Below, in pieces: positions 14,831-23,452 of a stretch of DNA of 64,000 bases. Source of the DNA: Altererythrobacter sp. (GTDB taxonomy: Bacteria > Pseudomonadota > Alphaproteobacteria > Sphingomonadales > Sphingomonadaceae). The stretch is from NCBI GenBank assembly GCA_017308255.1, contig JAFKFN010000004.1:62001-126000 (forward strand). The letters run 5' to 3'. Below the pieces are notes generated by a model. It made no database searches. It had not been told where the DNA came from and saw nothing but the letters and a program-made list of their open reading frames with translations. The stretch's first letter is position 1. Each line of letters begins with the position of its first letter. A program made the translations under genes and the position numbers.

Positions 14831-15739
14831 TCAGCGCAGCATGTCGAACAACGACAGGCTCGCCAGGCGCACGAAGCTCGCCTGGCTCGCCTCCAGCACC
14901 GTCATCACTTCCTGCAACCGGGTCATGGTGGTGGCCAGGTCCGCCCCGCCGACCGCGGCCTTCTCCTCGGTCATCCGCTCCGCCGTGTTCTCGCGGCGCA
15001 GGTCCATCACCTCGATCCACCCCAGCCGCGCGCCTACCACCGTCTGCGCGGTGGTCACCTTGCCGAGCCCCGCCTCGAGCCCGGAAAGCGCATCCCGCGC
15101 CGCGCCCGTGGCGTCACCGCCGGCCTGCAGCGCGGCCGCCAGGTTGCCCAGCACGGTGAACAGATCGGTGTCGGTGCCGTTGACGTTCAACCCGAACACC
15201 TCGGGGCCGGTCAGGCCGGGCACCACGCTCTGCCCGTCGCCAATTGCGGCCGGGTCCACGCCGGCCGTGCCGACATAGACCACGCCCGTGCCGCTCTGTT
15301 CATAGGCCGCCCCGATGGCCTGCCCGCCGAACAGCGCGTGGCCGGCGCCGTTGCGGCCATTGGCGATGTCCATCAGGCTTTGCCGCAGGGCCGCGATCTC
15401 CTGCCCCACCGCGGCGCGCTGATCCACGTTCAGCGTGCCGTTGGCGGCCTGCATCGCCAGGGTCTGCGCCTTGATGATGGCATTGGAGATCGATCCCAGG
15501 GCATCGTCGGCCATCTGCAGATCGCTTCGCGCCTGATCGGAATTGCGCTGGTCGATCTCGGCCAGCCGCTCGCTGCGGGCCAGGGTCCGCAGGCGCGCGG
15601 CGGCCACGGGATCGTCCGACGAACGCGACAGGCGTTCGCCGGTGCCGATCTGCCGTTGCAGATCCTCTGCTTCGGTGCGCAGCGAGCCGATCTGGCCGGT
15701 CGTCTGTTGATAGAAGGTACTGGTGCTAAGGCTTATCAT
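14831..15739 (-). CDS. flgL: hook-filament junction protein FlgL
   Basis: This 302-residue protein has flagellin-type terminal coiled coils. The N-terminus (STSTFYQQTTGQIGSLRTEA, then RLSRSSDDPVAAARL) and C-terminus (LQEVMTVLEASQASFVRLAS) match FlgL/HAP3. The central 120 residues are the variable domain. It joins filament to hook through FlgK, encoded 7 bases upstream. Confidence 0.92.
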   Translation of the reverse strand: MISLSTSTFYQQTTGQIGSLRTEAEDLQRQIGTGERLSRSSDDPVAAARLRTLARSERLAEIDQRNSDQARSDLQMADDALGSISNAIIKAQTLAMQAANGTLNVDQRAAVGQEIAALRQSLMDIANGRNGAGHALFGGQAIGAAYEQSGTGVVYVGTAGVDPAAIGDGQSVVPGLTGPEVFGLNVNGTDTDLFTVLGNLAAALQAGGDATGAARDALSGLEAGLGKVTTAQTVVGARLGWIEVMDLRRENTAERMTEEKAAVGGADLATTMTRLQEVMTVLEASQASFVRLASLSLFDMLR

Positions 15740-15746
15740 CGCGGCC

Positions 15747-17075
15747 TCACCCGATTCCGACCAGCGTCTGGAAGATGTCGCTGGCGACCTGCATCGCCCG
15801 GCCCGATGCCTGGAACGCCTGCTGGAAGCGCATCAGGTTCGCCGCCTCGGTGTCCAGGTCGACACCGGCCTGCTGCTGCAGCGTGGCTTGCGCGGAGGAG
15901 GCGATGGCACCCAGCGCATCGCGCGTGATCGTCCGCCCGGCCACGCGGCTGGAGATGTCGAACAGCAGGGCATTGGCGCCGCTGGCCGCGCCGCTGGTGT
16001 CGAGCGCCTGGCGCAGCGCCGCCAGGTTGCTGCCGTCGCGGCTTCCCGCCGGCGCGCCGGCGGGCGCGGTGGCCAGCGCGGCGCCGTCGGTCAGCACGGC
16101 TTTCATGCCGGCGGCTCCACTGCCGGCGAAGATCGGTTGCCCGGGCGATCCGTCGAGCGCCACACCGCCGGCCTGGGCCGCGTTGATCGTACCGGCGATC
16201 CCATCGGCCAGGGCGTCGAGCCGCGCGCGCACGTCGGCCGCTTCCGCCAGCGCCAGCCCGGTGCCGGCCAGCGAGCCGCCGGCCAGCGTCACTGCGGTTC
16301 CATCTATCGCGAAGGCCACCGTGCCGTCAGGCGCAGTGGCCTTCGACAGCGTCGCCGTCTCGCCGCCGGTCACCAGCGTCTGCCCGCCGGTGCTCACGGT
16401 CACGGCCCCACTGGCGTCGAAGCTGGTGGAAATGGAGGTGATCCCGCTCAGCCGTTCCAGCAGCTTGTCGCGCTGGTCCAGCAATGTGGCCTGGTCGCTG
16501 CTGCCCGCGCCGGCGCGGGCCAGGCGCAGGTTCACTCGCGCCAGTTCCCCGCCGATGACATTGGCCTCGTCCACCGCCGCGCCGGCCTCGAACCGCAGGC
16601 CTTCGCCGGCCGCGTCCAGGCCGCTGGCGGCGATGTTGAAGGTGCTGGCCAGCCTGTCGGCCCCGCCCATCACCGCCGCGCGGAGCGAGGGGTCGGTGGG
16701 GTTGGAGGAAAGCTGTTGAAGCGCCGCCTCGAACTCGACGATGGAATCGTAGACGCCGGATTGCTCGATGGCGCTCTCGATCGTCTTCAGGCCACTGAGT
16801 TCCGTGTCGGCGCGCGCCAGGTCGCTGCCGGTGCGGCGCACTTCCGCCTGGCGGAACATGTCCGCATTGCGGTTGATCCCGGTGACACGCACGCCCGACA
16901 GCGAGATGTCGCCCATGCGCAGGAACCCGCCGGCGGTGGCCACTTCCTCCACCTGCGCGTTGCGCCGGACATAGCCCTCGGTCTGGGCGTTGGCGATGTT
17001 CTGCGCGGTGACGTCCAGCGCGGCGCGCGCGGCGCGCGCGCCGCTGGCGGCGATGGAAAGCAGGTCGGACGCCAT
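15747..17075 (-). CDS. flgK: hook-filament junction protein FlgK
   Basis: This 442-residue protein has the FlgK N-terminus (LLSIAASGARAARAALDVTA, then QNIANAQTEGYVRR) and the C-terminal VDLDTEAANLMRFQQAFQAS. It is about 100 residues shorter than the enteric protein, mostly in the middle domain. It is the first hook-associated protein. It is followed by flgL and preceded by the flgJ-like rod gene. Confidence 0.93.
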   Translation of the reverse strand: MASDLLSIAASGARAARAALDVTAQNIANAQTEGYVRRNAQVEEVATAGGFLRMGDISLSGVRVTGINRNADMFRQAEVRRTGSDLARADTELSGLKTIESAIEQSGVYDSIVEFEAALQQLSSNPTDPSLRAAVMGGADRLASTFNIAASGLDAAGEGLRFEAGAAVDEANVIGGELARVNLRLARAGAGSSDQATLLDQRDKLLERLSGITSISTSFDASGAVTVSTGGQTLVTGGETATLSKATAPDGTVAFAIDGTAVTLAGGSLAGTGLALAEAADVRARLDALADGIAGTINAAQAGGVALDGSPGQPIFAGSGAAGMKAVLTDGAALATAPAGAPAGSRDGSNLAALRQALDTSGAASGANALLFDISSRVAGRTITRDALGAIASSAQATLQQQAGVDLDTEAANLMRFQQAFQASGRAMQVASDIFQTLVGIG

Positions 17076-17078
17076 GCC

Positions 17079-17387
17079 TTAGCCCTCCGTCCCCAGATAG
17101 CGCGCGAGCTGCGCCTCGATCGAAGCCGCCAGCCCGATCGCGCCGGTGCCGGATGCGATCTCGGCAAAGCGCGCGTCGCGCATTTCGCGGAAGGTCTCCT
17201 CTCCCTGCCCGCCGAACAGCTCGCTGCCGCCGAAATCGGTGGCGCGCGCGGCGCTTAGCATCTGGCGCAGGAAGATGGCCTCGAACTGCCGGGCCGCTTC
17301 GCCCAGGCGCGCGCGATCGCCCCCGGCCGCGGGCCCGGCGGGAAGCGACGCACGGGCGCTGTCGAAGGAGGAGACGGGCGATGTCAT
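17079..17387 (-). CDS. flgJ: rod-binding protein, FlgJ N-terminal domain only
   Basis: This 102-residue protein has the rod-binding motif (QFEAIFLRQMLSAARATD, then GGQGEETFREMRDARFAE). It lacks the peptidoglycan hydrolase domain fused in enteric FlgJ. That activity may come from the lytic transglycosylase encoded at 25,160. Stop and start overlap with flgI (ATGA). Confidence 0.88.
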   Translation of the reverse strand: MTSPVSSFDSARASLPAGPAAGGDRARLGEAARQFEAIFLRQMLSAARATDFGGSELFGGQGEETFREMRDARFAEIASGTGAIGLAASIEAQLARYLGTEG

Positions 17388-18487
17388 ATCACGACCATCT
17401 CGGCCTTGAGCGAACCGGCCTGCTTCAGCGCCTCGAGGATCGCCACGAGGTCCGAAGGGCTGGTGCCCAGCATGTTGAGCGCATCGACCAGCTCGGCCAG
17501 CGAAGCGCCCGGTTCGAACAGCGCGACATGATTGCCTTCCTCGTAGGCATCCACGGTGCTGCTTTCCTCAACGGCGGTCTGGCCCTTGCTGAACGGCGCG
17601 GGCTGCACCACGGTGGGGTTCTCGTCGATCCGCACCACCAGGCTGCCGTGGCTGATCGCCGCCGGGGCGAGCCGCACCGCGCTGGAGATCACCACCGTGC
17701 CCGTGCGGCTGTTGACGACCACGCGGGCAGCGCTTTCCGCCGGATCGACGGACAGCATCTCGATCGCCGCCATCATCCCGGCGCGCGCGTTGGCGCCCTG
17801 CGGCAGGCGCAGGGCCAGCGTCACGCCGTCCTCCACCACGGCCGAGCCGGGATAATAGGCGTTGATCGCGTCGCGCACCCGCGTGGCGGTAAGGAAATCG
17901 GCCTGGAACAGGTTCCAGCGCAGTACCTCGGACGTATCGAACCCGGTCTCCACCGCGCGCTCCACCGTCGCGCCCTCGGGGACGCGACCCACGGTGGGGA
18001 CGTTGACCGTCAGCTTCGATCCGTCGCGGCCCGACACGCCCAGGCCGCCCACGGCCAGGTTGCCCTGCGCCATCGCGTAGATCTGCCCGTCGGCGCCATA
18101 AAGCGGCGTCATGACCAGGGCCCCGCCGCGCAGCGACTTCGCCTTGCCCATCGTCGAAACGGTGATGTCGATCCGCTGGCCCGGCTTGGAGAAGGCCGGC
18201 AAGTCGGCGGTGATGATCACCGCCGCCGCGTTCTTCAGCGCCGGGTTCACGCCCGGGGGAAGCTGCAGGCCGAAGCGATCGGACACGCCGCGCATCGCCT
18301 GGGTGAGATAGGCGAAGTTGTCGTCACCCGTCCCGTCGAGCCCGACCACGATGCCATAGCCGGTGAGCTGGTTGGAGCGGACCGACTGGAACGCGCCGAG
18401 ATCGCGCACCCGCTCCGCCGAGGCGGGCGCGGCCGCCAGGCCGAGCGCGGCGGCGAGGGCGATGAGGAGAGTCCTGATCATCATCAT
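17384..18487 (-). CDS. flgI: flagellar P-ring protein FlgI
   Basis: This 367-residue periplasmic P-ring subunit has a signal peptide (LLIALAAALGLAAAPASA) and the family pattern: RVRDLGAFQSVRSNQLTGYG, VVGLDGTGDD, then VPEGATVER. Three ATG codons stand in a row (18487, 18484, 18481); the first has GAGG six bases upstream. A longer upstream frame overlaps flgH and is not needed. Good full length for the family. Confidence 0.93.
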   Translation of the reverse strand: MMMIRTLLIALAAALGLAAAPASAERVRDLGAFQSVRSNQLTGYGIVVGLDGTGDDNFAYLTQAMRGVSDRFGLQLPPGVNPALKNAAAVIITADLPAFSKPGQRIDITVSTMGKAKSLRGGALVMTPLYGADGQIYAMAQGNLAVGGLGVSGRDGSKLTVNVPTVGRVPEGATVERAVETGFDTSEVLRWNLFQADFLTATRVRDAINAYYPGSAVVEDGVTLALRLPQGANARAGMMAAIEMLSVDPAESAARVVVNSRTGTVVISSAVRLAPAAISHGSLVVRIDENPTVVQPAPFSKGQTAVEESSTVDAYEEGNHVALFEPGASLAELVDALNMLGTSPSDLVAILEALKQAGSLKAEMVVI

Positions 18488-18495
18488 CGCCGGCC

Positions 18496-19167
18496 TCAGA
18501 ACGGGGCCACGAGGTTGAAGAAGCGCGACAGCCAGCCTTCGCGGCTGGCGCGCTGCACGGCGCCCTTGCCGGCATAGGTGATCCGCGCATCGGCGATGCG
18601 GGGGGATGCGATCCGGTTGTTCTGGTCGATGTCGGCCAGCCGCACGATGCCGGAGAGCTGGACCCATTCCTCTCCCTGGCTCAGCTGCATGACCTTTTCC
18701 CCCCTGATCAGCGCGGTCCCGTTGGGCCGCACTTCGGCGATAGTGACGGTGAGATCGCCACTCAGCTTGCTCGCCTGCGCCGCGTCACCCTTCCCGTTGA
18801 ACGACGAAGAGCCGGAAGAATTAAGGACCGCCGGGTCGAATGAGAGCGGCCCGGCGCTCGGCGGCGTCAGCGAGAACCCGCCGTCGCGCGCGGTCTTCCC
18901 GCTGGCGGACTTGGAGGCCTGGGTCCGCTCCACCAGCACCACGGTGACGAGATCGCCCACCCGGCTGGCGCGCTGGCCATAGTACAGCGGGGCATAGCCG
19001 CTGACCGGCTGGTAGATCGCGCCGTCCGCCTGGGCTGGCTGGGCGGGCGGGGGCGGCGGCAGCGCCGCGGCGAAGCCCGCCGAGCGTTGTTCCGCCCCGC
19101 AGGCGCACAGGGTGAGCAGCACGGTGGCGGCCGCAAGGCCGCGAAAGGATGTGTGGTTCATGGTCAT
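18496..19167 (-). CDS. flgH: flagellar L-ring lipoprotein FlgH
   Basis: This 223-residue outer-membrane L-ring protein has a signal ending in a lipobox (LLTLCACG, lipidated Cys about 23). FlgH motifs follow: RVGDLVTVVLVERTQASKSA, then GSSSFNGKGDAAQ and LSGIVRLADIDQNNRI. The start ATG overlaps the flgG stop (ATGA). A second ATG two codons on (19161) is equally possible. Confidence 0.93.
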   Translation of the reverse strand: MTMNHTSFRGLAAATVLLTLCACGAEQRSAGFAAALPPPPPAQPAQADGAIYQPVSGYAPLYYGQRASRVGDLVTVVLVERTQASKSASGKTARDGGFSLTPPSAGPLSFDPAVLNSSGSSSFNGKGDAAQASKLSGDLTVTIAEVRPNGTALIRGEKVMQLSQGEEWVQLSGIVRLADIDQNNRIASPRIADARITYAGKGAVQRASREGWLSRFFNLVAPF

Positions 19168-19952
19168 AGCGTCTGGTTGGCGTTGCGGAGCATCTCGTCG
19201 ACGGACGAGATCATCTTGGAGTTGATCTCATAGGCCCGCTGGCACTCGATCATGTCGACCAGCTCCTCGACGATGTTGACGTTGGAGGCTTCGAGCATCC
19301 CCTGGCGGATGCCGCCGCGGCCGTTCTCGCCGCCGGGGGCCAGCTGCGCGGCGCCGCTGGCGGCCGTCTCGACCAGGAAGTTGTCGCCGATCGCCTGGAG
19401 CCCCGCCGGATTGGCGAAGGACGCCACCTGGAGCTGGCCCAGCTCGGCCGGTTCGGATTCGCCGGCCAGCATCGCGCTGATGATGCCATCGTGCGAAACC
19501 GCGATCGCGCCGGCGCCTTCGGGCACGGTGATCGCCGGCTGCACGACATAGCCTTGCTGCGTCACCAGCTGGCCCTCGGCCGAGCGGGTGAAGTTGCCGG
19601 CGCGGGTATAGCCCAGCCGGCCGCCAGGCATCTCCACCTGGAAATAGCCGTCGCCGTCCAGCGCCAGGTCCAGCGCGCCGCCGGTGTTATTGAGCGCGCC
19701 TTGGGTGACGATCTGGCTGGTGGACTGGATCGCCACGCCGGTGCCCAGGTTGAGCCCCGTGGCATAAGCCGTCTCGCCCGAAGAGCGCTGTCCGGCGACG
19801 CGCGCGTCCTGGTAAGTCAGCGTCGCGAAGTTCGCGCGATCCTTCTTGAAGCCGGTGGTGCCGACGTTGGCCAGGTTGTTGGCGATGACGCGCATGCGCG
19901 CGTCCTGCGCCTCGAGCCCGGTGCGGGCCACCTGGAGAGCGGAAGTTGGCAT
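19164..19952 (-). CDS. flgG: distal rod protein FlgG
   Basis: This 262-residue axial protein has the conserved N-terminus (ARTGLEAQDARMRVIANNLA, then NVGTTGFKKDRANF) and C-terminus (LEASNVNIVEELVDMIECQR, then AYEINSKMI). It forms the distal rod. Length is standard. It sits between flgF and flgH as in most flagellar operons. Confidence 0.95.
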   Translation of the reverse strand: MPTSALQVARTGLEAQDARMRVIANNLANVGTTGFKKDRANFATLTYQDARVAGQRSSGETAYATGLNLGTGVAIQSTSQIVTQGALNNTGGALDLALDGDGYFQVEMPGGRLGYTRAGNFTRSAEGQLVTQQGYVVQPAITVPEGAGAIAVSHDGIISAMLAGESEPAELGQLQVASFANPAGLQAIGDNFLVETAASGAAQLAPGGENGRGGIRQGMLEASNVNIVEELVDMIECQRAYEINSKMISSVDEMLRNANQTL

Positions 19953-19968
19953 TGAACAGTTCCTTTCG

Positions 19969-20709
19969 TCAGCTCAGGCGCATCAGCTGCGCGCTGCCCT
20001 GGTCGCAGTCGCGGGCGGTATCGATCAGCTTGGTGCGCATGGCGAAAAGCCGCTGGGCGTCGATCATGTCGACCAGCACTTCAGTGGGTTTGACATTCGA
20101 TTGTTCGAGCGATCCGGCCAGCACTCTGGCTTCCTCGTCGCTCGGCAGCGCGCCGCCGCCTTCCACGCGGAACAGGCCGTCCAACCCTTTCGCGATCGGG
20201 CTGCCTTCCCATCCGGCAAGCTTGATGCGCCCCACTTCCTGCGGCGGCTGGTCCATCGCGGCGGGATCGGTGACCGAGACGGTGCCGTCGGGCGCGATCG
20301 TGGCCTGGCCGCCCAGCGGCACGGTGATCGGGCCGGAATCGCCCAGCACTGGATGGCCGTCGCCGTTGACCAGCAGGCCGCTCGGCGAAATCGACAGGTC
20401 GCCCCGCCGGGTATAGGCCTCGCCGCCGTCTTCCGCCTGCACCGCCAGCAGCGCCTTGCCCTGCACGGCGATGTCCAGCGGATTGCCGGTCTGGACCAGT
20501 TCCCCCTGATCCATCGTGGCGCCGCGCACTTCGCCGTCCTGCATCGCCCGCACTTCCAGGCTCTTGCCCTCGATAGTCACGGGCCGCTGATCGAGCAGCT
20601 CGGCGCGGAAGCCGATGGTCTGGGCGTTCGCCATGTTGCTGGCGATCACCCGCTGCTGGTTCATCGAGGCCTGCATGCCCGAAAGGGCGGTGTAGATCAG
20701 CCGGTCCAT
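19969..20709 (-). CDS. flgF: proximal rod protein FlgF
   Basis: This 246-residue rod protein has the N-terminal LSGMQASMNQQRVIASNMAN with the NANxxTxGF-type signal (AQTIGFRAELL) and the C-terminal SNVKPTEVLVDMIDAQRLFA. It is separated from flgE by about 40 bases and from flgG by 16. Confidence 0.93.
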   Translation of the reverse strand: MDRLIYTALSGMQASMNQQRVIASNMANAQTIGFRAELLDQRPVTIEGKSLEVRAMQDGEVRGATMDQGELVQTGNPLDIAVQGKALLAVQAEDGGEAYTRRGDLSISPSGLLVNGDGHPVLGDSGPITVPLGGQATIAPDGTVSVTDPAAMDQPPQEVGRIKLAGWEGSPIAKGLDGLFRVEGGGALPSDEEARVLAGSLEQSNVKPTEVLVDMIDAQRLFAMRTKLIDTARDCDQGSAQLMRLS

Positions 20710-20749
20710 TTACGCTTCTCCGCTCGTCCCATGTCCTGAGCCCGAAGGA

Positions 20750-21559
20750 TCAGGTCCGCAGGTTGATGACCGTCTGCGAGATCTGGGTGGCCGTATCGAT
20801 CGCCTTGGCATTGGCCTGGAAGTTGCGCTGGGCGGTGATGAGGCCGACCAGCTCTTCGGCGATGTCGACGTTGGAGCGTTCGATCGCGCCCGACAGCAGC
20901 GAGCCGTACTGGCCCGATCCCGGCGTGCCATAGCGCGCCGCGCCGGAGATCCCGGTCGATTCCCAGTTGGAGGAACCGATCTGCTTGAGCCCGGTCGGCG
21001 CGATGAACGAAGCCAGCGCGATCGTGCCGACAGTCTCGACGGAGCCATCGGCGTAGGACGCCGAAACGATCCCGTTGGCGGCCACCGTCACGCCGGCGAA
21101 CTCCGCCCCGGCGCCGTTCAGCGGCGCGATCTGCGCGTCGACCGGCGTGGTCGAGGTGACGTTGCCATTGGCGTCGGTCGGCAGCACCTGCAGGCGGTTC
21201 GTGCCGTCGGTGATGAAGCCCGGATCGTCGATCCCGAAGCTGCCGTTGCGGGTGTAGATCGTCTTGCCGCTGTCGGCCGAACGCATGGTGAAGAAGCCGT
21301 CGCCGGTGATCGCCACGTCCAGCGAGGCGCCGGTCTGCTCGATCGGCCCCAGGGTGAAGTTCTGGGTGATTGATTCCAGCGTCGCGCCGATGCCCTTGAC
21401 CATGCGCGGATCGGTCTGGGCGGAGCTGGCGACGACATCGGCGAAGGTGGTGCCGGACTTCTTGAAGCCGGTGGTTTCCACGTTGGCGATGTTGTGGGCG
21501 ATCACGCCCAGGTCGGTCTGGGCGTTCTTGAGCCCGTTCAGCGAAGTGTAGAAGGACAT
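20750..21559 (-). CDS. flgE: short flagellar hook protein FlgE
   Basis: This 269-residue protein carries the hook-protein N-terminus (FYTSLNGLKNAQTDLGVIAH, then NIANVETTGFKKSG) and C-terminus (GAIERSNVDIAEELVGLITA). It is short for FlgE (usually 400 or more), so the surface D2 domain is largely missing. The position right after flgD identifies it as the hook, but a FlgF/G-like extra rod protein cannot be ruled out. The ATG at 21559 follows GGAG-like sequence; the longer frame to 21607 has no family match. Confidence 0.8.
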   Translation of the reverse strand: MSFYTSLNGLKNAQTDLGVIAHNIANVETTGFKKSGTTFADVVASSAQTDPRMVKGIGATLESITQNFTLGPIEQTGASLDVAITGDGFFTMRSADSGKTIYTRNGSFGIDDPGFITDGTNRLQVLPTDANGNVTSTTPVDAQIAPLNGAGAEFAGVTVAANGIVSASYADGSVETVGTIALASFIAPTGLKQIGSSNWESTGISGAARYGTPGSGQYGSLLSGAIERSNVDIAEELVGLITAQRNFQANAKAIDTATQISQTVINLRT

Positions 21560-21578
21560 GTCTGGGGTCTCCTGGTCG

Positions 21579-21863
21579 TCATTCGGTGGGCGTGCCGGCG
21601 GCCGCACTGGCGGCGGCGAGCACGTCGAGCTTGTCGGATATCTGCTGCAGCGTCTTGTTCACGTCGTTGATGCCGGCGAGCGAGGAGAACTGCGCCATCT
21701 GCGCCAGCATCTCCTTGTTATCGACCGGATCGAACGGGTCCTGCTGCTGCACCTGCACGGTCAGCAGGCGCAGGAAATCGGCCTGGCCGAGCGAGGAATA
21801 ATCGCGCCCGGTGGTCGGGGCCGTGCCGGGGGCGGTGGGCGATGTTGGGGCGGTGACGGTCAT
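21579..21863 (-). CDS. flgD: minimal hook-cap protein FlgD (N-terminal domain only)
   Basis: Only 94 residues are encoded. The middle has the conserved FlgD core (DFLRLLTVQVQQQDPFDPVD, then NKEMLAQMAQFSSL). The C-terminal Ig/tudor-like domain of normal FlgD (about 220 residues) is absent: the frame ends cleanly after a short Ala-rich tail with the flgE start 19 bases on. Either this truncated form suffices with the short hook, or hook capping is reduced. Confidence 0.88.
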   Translation of the reverse strand: MTVTAPTSPTAPGTAPTTGRDYSSLGQADFLRLLTVQVQQQDPFDPVDNKEMLAQMAQFSSLAGINDVNKTLQQISDKLDVLAAASAAAGTPTE

Positions 21864-22270
21864 TTCATCCTCATGGTTTCGAGCATCAGCTGTTTCGCGG
21901 TGGAAAGCGCCTCGACCATGTTCTGGTACTGGCGCGAGGCTTCGAGCATCTCGACCATCTCGCTGCTCTCATCGACGGGGGCGGCCCAGACATCGCCGTT
22001 CTCGTCGGCCAGCGGGTGGTCCGGATCGTGGCGGCGCACGGCGGCGGTATCCTGCCGCCGCACGCTGTCCACGCGCACGGTGCTGAGGCCGGTGGCGGCG
22101 TCGAGCTGTTCGGCGAAGACGGGGCGCAGCGGCTTGTACGCGCCTTGCTCCGTGGCGGAGATGCTGCCGGCATTCGCCAGGTTGGACGCCGCGGCGTTCA
22201 TGCGCACGAGCTGCGCCGACATCGCGCGCTGGCCGAGCTCGAACAGGGTCATCGGGCCGGGCATCGTCAT
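21860..22270 (-). CDS. flgC: proximal rod protein FlgC
   Basis: This 136-residue rod protein has MNAAASNLANAGSISATEQG and the C-terminal EMLEASRQYQNMVEALSTAK typical of FlgC. The start ATG at 22270 overlaps the flgB stop; its own stop overlaps flgD (ATGA). The long open frame upstream to 23098 is not coding for it. Confidence 0.92.
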   Translation of the reverse strand: MTMPGPMTLFELGQRAMSAQLVRMNAAASNLANAGSISATEQGAYKPLRPVFAEQLDAATGLSTVRVDSVRRQDTAAVRRHDPDHPLADENGDVWAAPVDESSEMVEMLEASRQYQNMVEALSTAKQLMLETMRMK

Positions 22271-22614
22271 TCGCCCCTGATCGCGCGGGTGACCGTTTCC
22301 ACCCGGCCGCGCAGGAAGCTGAGCGTGGCGGTATAGGACACGGCGTTTTCCGCGAAGGCGGTCTGCTCGGTCGCCATCTCCACGGTATTGCCGTCGAGGC
22401 TGGGCATCACCGGCACCCGGTAACGGGTAGCGGCGCCGATCGAGTGTTCCTCGTCGGCGCCGCTCAGCCGCGCGTCGAGCGCGGCCGCGAAATCGATGTC
22501 GCGTGCCTTGTATCCCGGCGTCGCCGCGTTCGCGATGTTCGATCCCAGCACGCCCAGGCGCTGTGACCGGATCTCCAGCGCCGTGCCGTGAATGCCGAAA
22601 AGGCCTTCGCTCAT
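22267..22614 (-). CDS. flgB: proximal rod protein FlgB
   Basis: This 115-residue protein is the first gene of the minus-strand flagellar operon. It has the FlgB pattern QRLGVLGSNIANAATPGYKA and AENAVSYTATLSFLRGRVE. The ATG at 22614 lies about 33 bases downstream of a sigma-54 -12 element. Longer frames are not supported. Confidence 0.92.
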   Translation of the reverse strand: MSEGLFGIHGTALEIRSQRLGVLGSNIANAATPGYKARDIDFAAALDARLSGADEEHSIGAATRYRVPVMPSLDGNTVEMATEQTAFAENAVSYTATLSFLRGRVETVTRAIRGE

Positions 22615-22646
22615 GACAGTCTCCAGACTTACTCGGGCCCTTTCCA

Positions 22647-22661
22647 GCAAGAGGCGTGCCA
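22647..22661 (-). promoter_or_regulatory. sigma-54 promoter of the flgB operon
   Basis: The minus-strand sequence TGGCACGCCTCTTGC matches the RpoN consensus TGGCACG-N4-TTGC at every fixed base, with the GG and GC ten bases apart. It is 33 bases before the flgB ATG. Class II flagellar genes of alphaproteobacteria such as Caulobacter use this type of promoter, driven by an enhancer-binding activator like FlbD. This should drive flgBCDEFGHIJKL-motAB. Confidence 0.88.
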
Positions 22662-22703
22662 ATTCGCTTTCGGCGGGGCCGGCGCATGGGGCGGCGGCAG
22701 GGG

Positions 22704-22721
22704 CCGGCAAACGCTTGCCGG
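22704..22721. promoter_or_regulatory. candidate activator (FlbD-like) enhancer site
   Basis: CCGGCAAACGCTTGCCGG is an 18-bp inverted repeat (CCGGCAA-N4-TTGCCGG). It lies about 45-75 bases upstream of the sigma-54 promoter of flgB, where an enhancer-binding activator would sit. A similar, less perfect site (CCGGCAAGATTTTGCTCGG) is at 24408-24426. Assignment to FlbD is inference from resemblance to Caulobacter ftr-type sites. Confidence 0.5.
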
Positions 22722-22789
22722 AAGCGGCAAAGTTCAGCCGCCCCCTGAATCGGCCCCCGGCAACGGCCGTTCTTCCCGCATGAGGGAGA

Positions 22790-23452
22790 ATGCCCGTGAC
22801 CTTCGTGAATATTCTCGACCCGCTTTCGATCGCCTTCGTGCTGGGCGGAACGCTGGTCGCCACCCTGCTGCGTTGCGGATGGCGGGATTGCGGGGCGGCC
22901 GTTCAGGCCATCGCGCATCTGTTCTCGCGCCCGTTCGACAGCCTGCGCGTCCGCGCGGAGCTGGCCGTGCAGATCAGGGAGATCGGCGAGCGCGGATTGA
23001 TCCGGGTGGAACCGCACCAGGTGGGCGACGGCGAGTTCGACGAGCTGAGCGACGCATTGGTCCGCCACCGTTCGATCCGGTCGCTTTATGACGAGCACGA
23101 ACGGTATCGCGCCCGCCGCGCCGCGTTGGCCGGAACCGCCCGCGCGGTTCTGGCCGAAGCGGCCGAGCTGGGGCCCGTGCTGGGCCTGGCCGGCACGCTC
23201 CTGTCTCTCGGCGGGCTCTCCGCGCTGGCGGTGGACGGCGATTACGGAAGCGCGATCGGCATGGCCGTCACCACCACGTTCTACGGCCTCATATCGGCCA
23301 ACTTCCTCTACGCCCCGCTCGCCGGCGCCATCGGCCGCCGCGCGCGGGCGGAGGAACAGGCGCGGCAGGATCTGCTGGACTGGCTGACCGAAGCGGTCGA
23401 GCGCGCCGCGCCGGCTCCGCGCCGGTCGATGCAGTCGAAAGCGGCGGCATGA
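22790..23452 (+). CDS. MotA/TolQ/ExbB-family proton channel protein
   Basis: This 220-residue protein starts MPVTFVNILDPLSIAFVLGG, like a MotA N-terminus, and has a second half with LGLAGTLLSLGGLSALAVDG and AVTTTFYGLISANFLYAPLA, the two conserved helices of MotA/ExbB channels. It is 70 residues shorter than the neighbouring MotA, mainly in the cytoplasmic loop. The next gene is its likely single-helix partner. It is divergent from flgB and precedes flgA, so it could be a second, auxiliary motor or envelope-energising unit. Confidence 0.78.
   Translation: MPVTFVNILDPLSIAFVLGGTLVATLLRCGWRDCGAAVQAIAHLFSRPFDSLRVRAELAVQIREIGERGLIRVEPHQVGDGEFDELSDALVRHRSIRSLYDEHERYRARRAALAGTARAVLAEAAELGPVLGLAGTLLSLGGLSALAVDGDYGSAIGMAVTTTFYGLISANFLYAPLAGAIGRRARAEEQARQDLLDWLTEAVERAAPAPRRSMQSKAAA

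Noticed and set aside
13040-15928. Open frame of 962 codons on the plus strand opposite motB-motA-flgL
   Set aside because: It is the complement of well-identified flagellar genes in a GC-rich genome; composition is Arg/His/Gln-rich with no domain.
22706-22719. Possible additional sigma-54 site in CCGGCAAACGCTTGCC
   Set aside because: The GG-to-GC spacing is 9 instead of 10 on both strands; better read as a palindromic activator site.
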